A DNA stretch of 64,000 bases from Tragulus kanchil (taxonomy: Eukaryota; Chordata; Mammalia; Artiodactyla; Tragulidae): positions 135,108,831-135,172,830 of the forward strand of contig JAIOJX010000002.1 in NCBI GenBank assembly GCA_022376925.1, written 5' to 3'. The position numbers and the translations under genes were made by a program. Below are positions 56,960 to 64,000 of this stretch, in pieces (position 1 is the stretch's first letter; every line of letters starts with the position of its first letter). The notes under the pieces are model-generated. The model was not told where the DNA came from. It ran no database searches and saw nothing but the letters and a program-made list of their open reading frames with translations.

Positions 56960-57345
56960 CTATAAACTCTAAACCTACACCTGTCCTATGTCTCAACAAT
57001 TCTACTAATTATATGCTTAAGAAAAATGCGCAAATAAAAATTTTTGGTGTGCACACCAAAAATACATACAAAATGTTCATCAGAGGCCTCATTACGATAG
57101 CCAAAACTTGAAAATAACCAAATTTCTATCAGAAATAGGATGGATACACACATTGTGGCAAAGTCATTCAATGGAATAATTAATTGCTGATCCCTACAAC
57201 ATGGACGAATATCACAGACATTGTGTTAAGGGAAAGATACTAAGATCCAAAAGATTGCATGCTGCATGGCCCCATTTCTATAAAGTTCAAGAACAGGCAA
57301 AATGAATCTCTGGTGATAGAAGTCAGAGTAGTAGTACTCTATCCT
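56960..57345 (+). mobile_element. L1 3'-end fragment (copy 58135-58520, continues about 58855-58980)
   Basis: AATGTTCATCAGAGGCCTCA, GTGGCAAAGTCATTCAATGG, TAAAGTTCAAGAACAGGCAA. A Bov-tA follows, then CATGGGTGTACATTTATGTA is the next part of the same L1 3' region. Confidence 0.75.
57040..57063. repeat. 24-bp perfect palindrome (copy 58215-58238)
   Basis: Arm ATTTTTGGTGTG directly joined to its reverse complement CACACCAAAAAT with no spacer, inside the L1 fragment. Confidence 0.95.
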
Positions 57346-58526
57346 GAGGTTAGGAGCATCCCAGATGGCTCAGTGGTAAAGAGTCCGCCTCCCAATGTAG
57401 GAGATACAAGACACATGGGTTCAAGCCCTGGTCAGGAATGGAGTTCAAGGTCCCATGGACCCGGTGAATGCTTCCTTTGTTTTATCATTATATGTTATAC
57501 ATTAATTATATTAATTATGGTTATATTAAACTATAGCATTATGGAGTTTTACTTCCCACATGCCCTTCCCCCACAGTCCCTCATAATAATAAAGCCCCAG
57601 GAGACCCTAGCTGGTCTCACGTGTCACAGAGCATATCACCTTACATGTCTCCTGAATATGAAGAGACTTCTTGGCTCTTTCTGCTGGTGGAGAGGGTAAA
57701 CGTTGATATTTCTAGATTTTCCAGATGATGAGAAGAAAGAGTCTTGGTCCATGAGTGAGGAGTACAGGGGAAGATAGGAACTGTAGGCTCCTCCACCCAA
57801 GGCAATGGCTAGTTATCTCCTAAGATGATTGGAATCAGACTTAATTTTAATTTTCCTTTTGTAAACCACGCCTGTTTAAGCTACCTGAGAAATGTGCTTG
57901 TCTACTAAGAATTGACCTTAACCTTGTCCCTTGAGAAATAACAAACTCGGCCTTATTATGTTAAAGGCCATAGCAAACCTTTTGTCTTGAGTTTTATTAC
58001 AATGAAGCCCCATGTTGACTGAAAGTGCCTCTGCTTACCCTCCAGAGCAGTGATTCTCAACCTTGGCTAAACATTAGGTCCACCTTAGGAGATTAAAAAC
58101 AACAACAACAACAACAACAACAACTATTTCCTATCTATAAACTCTAAACCTACACCTGTCCTATGTCTCAACAATTCTACTAATTATATGCTTAAGAAAA
58201 ATGCGCAAATAAAAATTTTTGGTGTGCACACCAAAAATACATACAAAATGTTCATCAGAGGCCTCATTACGATAGCCAAAACTTGAAAATAACCAAATTT
58301 CTATCAGAAATAGGATGGATACACACATTGTGGCAAAGTCATTCAATGGAATAATTAATTGCTGATCCCTACAACATGGACGAATATCACAGACATTGTG
58401 TTAAGGGAAAGATACTAAGATCCAAAAGATTGCATGCTGCATGGCCCCATTTCTATAAAGTTCAAGAACAGGCAAAATGAATCTCTGGTGATAGAAGTCA
58501 GAGTAGTAGTACTCTATCCTGAGGTT

Positions 58527-58735
58527 AGGAGCATCCCAGATGGCTCAGTGGTAAAGAGTCCGCCTCCCAATGTAGGAGATACAAGACACATGGGTTCAAG
58601 CCCTGGTCAGGAAGATCCCCGTGGAGTTAGAAAGGCCAACCCACTCCAGTATTCTCACCTGGGAAATCCCATGGACAGAGAAGCCCGGCAGGCTACAGTC
58701 CATGGGGTTGAAAAGAGTCAAACACAACTGAGCAC
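58527..58735 (+). repeat. Bov-tA SINE and (CA)n tail to 58760 (5' part also at 57352-57440)
   Basis: GGAGCATCCCAGATGGCTCA head, CCAACCCACTCCAGTATTCT body, GTCAAACACAACTGAGCACA end running into (CA)n. Confidence 0.9.
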
Positions 58736-59059
58736 ACACACACACACACACACACACACATTCTGGGGTGCTGGAGGAATTACTGGTGAGAGAGGCATGA
58801 TGGAGTTTTCAGGAGCGGCTAGAAAGTCCTATAGCTTCATCGAGGTGTTAGTTTAATACATGGGTGTACATTTATGTAAAAATTCATTGGGCTGGAACAA
58901 TTTGTGAATGCTACTGTAAGATACTGTAACCCAGTACAAATTTTTATAAAGAAGTGAATTAATATAAAATACAAAATAGCTACGCCAGTACCCTCTTTCC
59001 CTGAGAGTCTGTTCTGGTTGGATTTGAATGGGGCCCAGACAGGGGGCTATTTTAAGACT

Positions 59060-59225
59060 CCCATGAGGATTTTTTCCCCCCAGCTTTATTGGATATAACC
59101 AACATGGAACATCGTATAAGTTTAAGGCATACATAATGATCTGATATGTGTATATGTTGGAAACTGATTACCTCAACAAGGTTAATGAACACATCCATTA
59201 CCTTGTGAAATAAAATTCATATTTT
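59060..59225 (-). mobile_element. L1M-type fragment, antisense-like, left part (right part 60712-60865)
   Basis: CAGCTTTATTGGATATAACC, GTATAAGTTTAAGGCATACA and AATGAACACATCCATTACCT; the match resumes with GAACTATTAAGATCTCTCAG and AGACAATACACTACTGTTCA. The 1.5 kb between is therefore an insertion. Confidence 0.65.
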
Positions 59226-59229
59226 ATGG

Positions 59230-60710
59230 CCAGATAAGAAAAATTTGAACATAAAAAATGTTCTCTGCCCTCTGGTTTCCTGTCTGCCTGCCCCCTACTG
59301 TGCATTGGGTGTTTGCATCACCCATCGATTCAACCTTGCCATCAACAGAAACATGCGGCCAACCAGAAACAGCAGCATTCTTGCAGCGCAAACAAGACAA
59401 CTCCTTAAAAGATTACACTCCTTCCAATCTTGTAAGGGGTCATGTGACTCTTAGATTGTGTAAATGACCAATAATAGTTATTTAACACACAGTTTTCTAT
59501 CTCAAAAAAACTTACATAACTGTGCTTTGACTTCTAATAGAGCTTTCTGAGAGGCTATTCCTGGGTTATAATTCTCAATTTGGGGTTCCCATTTCTTTCT
59601 TAGATTGACTGATTAATTTTTCACCAACAACCTCATACAGTTACAATTGTATAATAGGGAACAACCTTTATATTCTATTACAAGTTAATCACTCATTTGT
59701 TGTCCAGAAGCTTAAATTATACGTAATAACCCTGGGAACCCTACCTCCCAGGGAATGAGCATTAAACTAAAATATCTTTATTTACCTCACAGGAAGCATC
59801 CTGACCAGGCTCACCTGTGACTGCAGGAAGATTAACATATCCTCTCTGAAGGCTGGCTAGAACCAGGAAAAGTTTGACTTTACTCCCTTTCCTTTTGAGG
59901 CAGGAAGTACATCCCCAACTCTGACCCCCAACTGGGTAGACACTCCACAGGAGAAAAGCAGGACAATCAAGGGAGGAGGCTGGGTCTTGCCCAGATAGAA
60001 GAAAAGAGATCACATATTTCTCATTCCCAAAATATGGAGACCTCCCAAGCTACACATGCGGAGATGACTCCTTGGCGGTTAAAGGAGGAGTGATGCTAGG
60101 TGGGTGCTAGCTACCCATAGGCTCTCTTTGGTAGAATCCTTGTTGGCTAAGAGATGTGTGTACACACATGGGAGGATCTTGGGATATACCAAATATGGAC
60201 TCTGAACCAAGGAAGCCAAAATGATTGGTCAAAGACAATCAGGAAGAAATGCCCCATATAAGTGATTTAATCTGCCATGAAGGCGTGACCCTGTCTCTCT
60301 GAGAATGCCCAGGTGTCTGTCCACACGTACTGTACTCTTTCTTCCTCCTAATAAACACTTTACTTGTTTCACTATTTTCTGTCTTTGTGGGGATTCTTTG
60401 CTGCAAAGCCAAAGAGCCAGGGCCTTGTCACTGATCAACAGGCTAGTGGCTGGGATTTGTGACTCTCACTGCTACAACCTGGCCTCAATCTCTGGTCAGG
60501 AATGGAAGCACTGTTACTGGCCACAGCTGCCTGAGATGACCTTTTAGGACAAAAGAAGCCTGAATTCTAACTCAGGCAAGATGGTTCTTTGGGACACTGG
60601 CCCACCATCTTCTCAGTCTGCTCATCTTCTGAATAAAGTTGTTATTCCTCACACTAACAGTTTTCAATTCACTGGCCGGTCCTTCATTGAACAGTATGAA
60701 TTTGGACTCA
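59230..60710 (+). mobile_element. ERV LTR-type insertion(s) in the L1M, family D
   Basis: A candidate LTR promoter (ATGCCCCATATAAGTGATTT, about 60250), poly(A) signal (CTCCTAATAAACACTTTACT, 60346), U5-like TGTCTTTGTGGGGATTCTTT. A second LTR-like 3' end lies at 60625-60700 (CTGAATAAAGTTGTTATTCC) and a third possible at 59480-59640. No open retroviral frame; only short fragments. Family assignment uncertain. Confidence 0.45.
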
Positions 60711-61079
60711 GTAACATGTATGTATCTGTTTGAGAACTATTAAGATCTCTCAGCATCTTTCAAATAGACAATACACTACTGTTCACCATAGTGACATACT
60801 GTACTTTACACCAGTCCTTTCTACAAAGACTGCTTTGAGAATATTGACCCAGAAGAATGAAACTATTCTCCGTTAACTTCTCTCTCTGACCCTGTGGAGA
60901 ACCCACACAATCGTGGAGAAAAGGGAGAACATTTTGGCACATGCACAAGTCTGGTCTACCAGACTGAAGCCAACAACATGACCTTAAGGTCTAAGAGCTT
61001 CTTGCTCCTCTGTGTTCCAAATCTAATTATTTAGGCAATGTAATGCATGCAAAGGAAACCTACCCCAGGAGGCCCAACC

Positions 61080-61903
61080 CTTGTGCTGAAACTGTGTAAC
61101 TCACACTGGGATGTGAACCCAGCCAAAACCCTTACTGGGCCTGGATCCACGTTCTTTTAGCTGAAATCACACACCTGGTCTCTGGACTGAAGCTCAGGTT
61201 CTTGATGCCTCATCACAGAAAGAATTCAGTAGGAGGCAAAGTGATAGGTAAAAAGTGGGTTTATTTAGAGAGAAACACCCTCCACAGACAGAGTGGGCCC
61301 TCTTAGAAGGCAAGAGTGGCCTTGAAATATGAAATATGACATGGGTAGTTTTCATGGACTGGATACTTTCATAGGCTAATGAAAGGGAGGTTAATTCCAA
61401 CAATTTGGGGGAAGAAGCAGAGATTTTTAGGAACCAGGCCACTGCCTACTTTTTGTTCCTTGATGGTCAACCTCAGAATTGCCATGGTGGGTGTGCTGCT
61501 TAGAGTCTGCTCACGTATCACAGCAAGCATATGCCGAAGCTCAAGATTCACTGGAAGTTGAATATTTCACCATCTTGGACCTACTTGATTCTAACCAGTT
61601 TCTGTCACGTTCTATGGCTATGTTGGGCTTCCCAGTTGACACTAGTGGTAAGCAACCTGGCTGCCAATGCAGCAAACATAAGAGATTCAGGTTTATGTGT
61701 TGGGATGATTCCCTGGAGGAGGGCATGACAAGCGACCCCAGTATTCTTACCTGGAGAATCCCTTGGACAGAGGAGCCTGGCAGGCTACAGTCCATAGGGT
61801 CACCAAGAGTCGGACACGACTGAAGCAACTTAGCACACAAGCACGCATGGTTACGTCACTCTTTACAGACTATGCCCTGCCCCTTCCCTTGTTTCTGAGT
61901 CAA
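61080..61903 (-). mobile_element. ERV LTR family A, reverse (copy 62175-62998)
   Basis: CAGAAAGAATTCAGTAGGAG, GGGTTTATTTAGAGAGAAAC, ACCCTCCACAGACAGAGTGG, then the U3 side (GAAGTTGAATATTTCACCAT). Interrupted by Bov-tA at 61625-61835 and resuming GTTACGTCACTCTTTACAGA. The most complete family A copy in the window. Confidence 0.7.
61625..61835 (+). repeat. Bov-tA SINE in LTR (copy 62718-62928)
   Basis: GGGCTTCCCAGTTGACACTA head, CCCCAGTATTCTTACCTGGA body, GTCGGACACGACTGAAGCAA end. Confidence 0.92.
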
Positions 61904-63077
61904 CTTAAAAACAACCTACAAAGACTGCTTTGAGAATATTGACCCAGAAGAATGAAACTATTCTCCGTTAATTTCTCTCTCTGACCCTGTGGAGAACCCA
62001 CACAATCGTGGAGAAAAGGGAGAACATTTTGGCACATGCACAAGTCTGGTCTACCAGACTGAAGCCAACAACATGACCTTAAGGTCTAAGAGCTTCTTGC
62101 TCCTCTGTGTTCCAAATCTAATTATTTAGGCAATGTAATGCATGCAAAGGAAACCTACCCCAGGAGGCCCAACCCTTGTGCTGAAACTGTGTAACTCACA
62201 CTGGGATGTGAACCCAGCCAAAACCCTTACTGGGCCTGGATCCACGTTCTTTTAGCTGAAATCACACACCTGGTCTCTGGACTGAAGCTCAGGTTCTTGA
62301 TGCCTCATCACAGAAAGAATTCAGTAGGAGGCAAAGTGATAGGTAAAAAGTGGGTTTATTTAGAGAGAAACACCCTCCACAGACAGAGTGGGCCCTCTTA
62401 GAAGGCAAGAGTGGCCTTGAAATATGAAATATGACATGGGTAGTTTTCATGGACTGGATACTTTCATAGGCTAATGAAAGGGAGGTTAATTCCAACAATT
62501 TGGGGGAAGAAGCAGAGATTTTTAGGAACCAGGCCACTGCCTACTTTTTGTTCCTTGATGGTCAACCTCAGAATTGCCATGGTGGGTGTGCTGCTTAGAG
62601 TCTGCTCACGTATCACAGCAAGCATATGCAAGCTCAAGATTCACTGGAAGTTGAATATTTCACCATCTTGGACCTACTTGATTCTAACCAGTTTCTGTCA
62701 CGTTCTATGGCTATGTTGGGCTTCCCAGTTGACACTAGTGGTAAGCAACCTGGCTGCCAATGCAGCAAACATAAGAGATTCAGGTTTATGTGTTGGGATG
62801 ATTCCCTGGAGGAGGGCATGACAAGCGACCCCAGTATTCTTACCTGGAGAATCCCTTGGACAGAGGAGCCTGGCAGGCTACAGTCCATAGGGTCACCAAG
62901 AGTCGGACACGACTGAAGCAACTTAGCACACAAGCACGCATGGTTACGTCACTCTTTTACAGACTATGCCCTGCCCCCTTCCCTTGTTTCTGAGTCATTT
63001 AACCTTATTGCTGCCCAGGAAAGTAGGAAGGCCCTGAAAAGAGAAGAACCAACCTACCAAGCTGCAGGTCTTGCCTC

Positions 63078-63243
63078 TCCAGTGATTCCCAACCTTGACT
63101 GTCCAATAAGATCATCTGGGAGCTTTTTAAAGTCCCAATGCCAAGGTTGCCTCCCAGACTCTCTGGGGGTGGCCCAGACACCAGTATTTCATAAAGCTCC
63201 CCAGCTGATTCCATTGGGAAGCCAGGGTTGAGAACCACTATTC
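63078..63243 (+). repeat. MER5A hAT-Charlie element, near full length
   Basis: Left end CAGTGATTCCCAACCTTGAC, middle GGGAGCTTTTTAAAGTCCCA, right end GGTTGAGAACCACTA: inverted termini of MER5A. Confidence 0.85.
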
Positions 63244-63450
63244 TAGTCATAGGGCCATATCCATGCAGTAAAGCACAGTCACCTTGGCCACTGTCCAAGA
63301 ACCTAACCCAATTCCATTAGCGTTGTCTTCTCCTAAAGAGAGATGAAGACTGGAAGGAGGGTGGGCTGGAGACCTCCTCCCCTCACCAGCTCTGGGGAAG
63401 GCACTGTCCTAGGTGTCCTGCAGCTGGAACATAAAGACTTTGCTAAGGAG

Positions 63451-63718
63451 AGCTTCCCTGGTGGTCCAGTGGGAAAAGAGTCCTCCTTACAGTGCAGGGG
63501 ACACCGGTCCGATCCCTGGCCTGGGAAGATCCCACATGCCGCAGAACAGCTGGACTTGTGTGTCCAATTACAGGCCAGCACACTGGAGCACATGCACCAG
63601 GGCCAGTGCTCTGCAACAAGAGAGGCCACTGCAATGGGAGGCCCACACAGGTCAAAGAATAAAGACGGATGCAAATAAATAAATGAAAAACCAATAAAAC
63701 AGGCCAAAATTAAGAAAA
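63451..63718 (+). repeat. Long CHR-like SINE with imperfect TSD
   Basis: AGCTTCCCTGGTGGTCCAGT, CAGCTGGACTTGTGTGTCCA, decayed core (CACTGGAGCACATGCACCAG), tail CAATAAAACAGGCCAAAATT. Flanks AGACTTTGCTAAGGA (63435-63449) and AGACTATGCCAAGGA (63721-63735). Confidence 0.9.
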
Positions 63719-63735
63719 AAAGACTATGCCAAGGA

Positions 63736-64000
63736 CCTGTAACCTCACCGACAGAGGACACAACCCGACCAGGCACTTAGTGAACACAAACCTTCTTCTT
63801 TTGCGCTGGGTTGTTTTATTAGTCAACCTGGTTGTACGGAGTCCACATTTCCTAGAATCGCCGTTCAGGTAAGAGTTGCCCATATTTAGAATGTTCACAG
63901 GGGTGAGAGAGAGATGCTGTCAGGTTTAAGTTCACGCCAGCTCTGTTCTCTCTATGCTGCATCCAGCCTTTCTCCTGAAGGTCCTCAGTCCCGCTGACCC
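63736..64000. other. No recognised feature
   Basis: Unique-looking sequence to the window end; short frames only. Confidence 0.5.

Larger units (their letters stand above)
56290..58630. repeat. Direct duplication 17 (copies 56290-57464 and 57465-58630)
   Basis: Unit of exactly 1175 bp. Copy 1 ends in a Bov-tA with garbled ATGGAGTTCAAGGTCCCATG where copy 2 reads AAGATCCCCGTGGAGTTAGA. Together with duplication 16 the GAATGCTTCCTTTG segment appears three times (55227, 56291, 57466). Confidence 0.97.
60821..62998. repeat. Direct duplication 18 (copies 60821-61903 and 61916-62998)
   Basis: Unit of 1095 bp. Copy 1 ends CTTGTTTCTGAGTCA plus garbled ACTTAAAAACAAC, then CTACAAAGACTGC repeats; copy 2 continues GAGTCATTTAACCTTATTGC. 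Differences include a 4-bp CCGA/- indel near 61533 and several single-base indels. Confidence 0.96.

Noticed and set aside
3407..62998. A genuine tandem segmental-duplication array or a novel mobile unit of 1.1 kb
   Set aside because: Each duplicated unit has different content, there are no common termini or TSDs, and joins are garbled; assembly tiling explains this better.
3362..63718. tRNA genes suggested by A/B-box-like sequences in the many SINE heads
   Set aside because: These are tRNA-derived SINE heads (CHR, Bov-tA) without a foldable cloverleaf.
63333..63776. 147-codon minus frame
   Set aside because: Mostly antisense of the SINE at 63451-63718.
23360..64000. A second protein-coding gene downstream of CACNG3
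   Set aside because: No spliced or continuous frame with a recognisable family; open frames are explained by repeats or are short.

Overview
The window is nuclear DNA from a ruminant artiodactyl. Bov-tA SINEs, CHR-type tRNA-derived SINEs, a BovB (RTE) LINE, L1 3' ends and ruminant-style ERV LTRs fill most of it, against a background of old MIR, L2, MER5A, MER20 and MER1-type elements. The exact species cannot be told from the sequence.

One protein-coding gene is present: the 3' part of CACNG3 on the + strand. It encodes the voltage-gated calcium channel gamma-3 subunit, TARP gamma-3, an AMPA-receptor auxiliary subunit. The window starts inside intron 1. Exon 2 is at 6388-6471, exon 3 at 12182-12322 and terminal coding exon 4 at 21224-21735. 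The three exons join in frame and end in a PDZ ligand, TTPV. The 3' UTR probably ends near an ATTAAA at 23332. From about 23.4 kb to 64 kb I see no credible gene, only layered transposable elements and unassigned unique sequence.

The outstanding feature is structural. Eighteen head-to-tail direct duplications, each about 1.07-1.18 kb long, occur through the whole window. They cut across unique intron, exon, SINE, LINE and LTR sequence alike. The copies are nearly identical, differing by homopolymer indels and a few SNPs. One pair duplicates CACNG3 exon 4 and its splice acceptor. Several first copies end in a short garbled stretch that still tracks the downstream sequence, after which the sequence jumps back about 1.1 kb. 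I read these as unresolved overlaps between assembly tiles rather than biology. Removing them would shorten the 64 kb to roughly 44 kb. Every coordinate-based statement (intron lengths, repeat counts, exon number) should be read with that in mind.

Secondary points of interest are: a recurrent long CHR-like SINE with a near-palindromic core (10 loci, both strands); nested insertions dated by exact target-site duplications, notably around 47.6-50.5 kb; a 39-bp minisatellite in CACNG3 intron 2; and B-box/T-arm-like repeats just downstream of one ERV LTR family.
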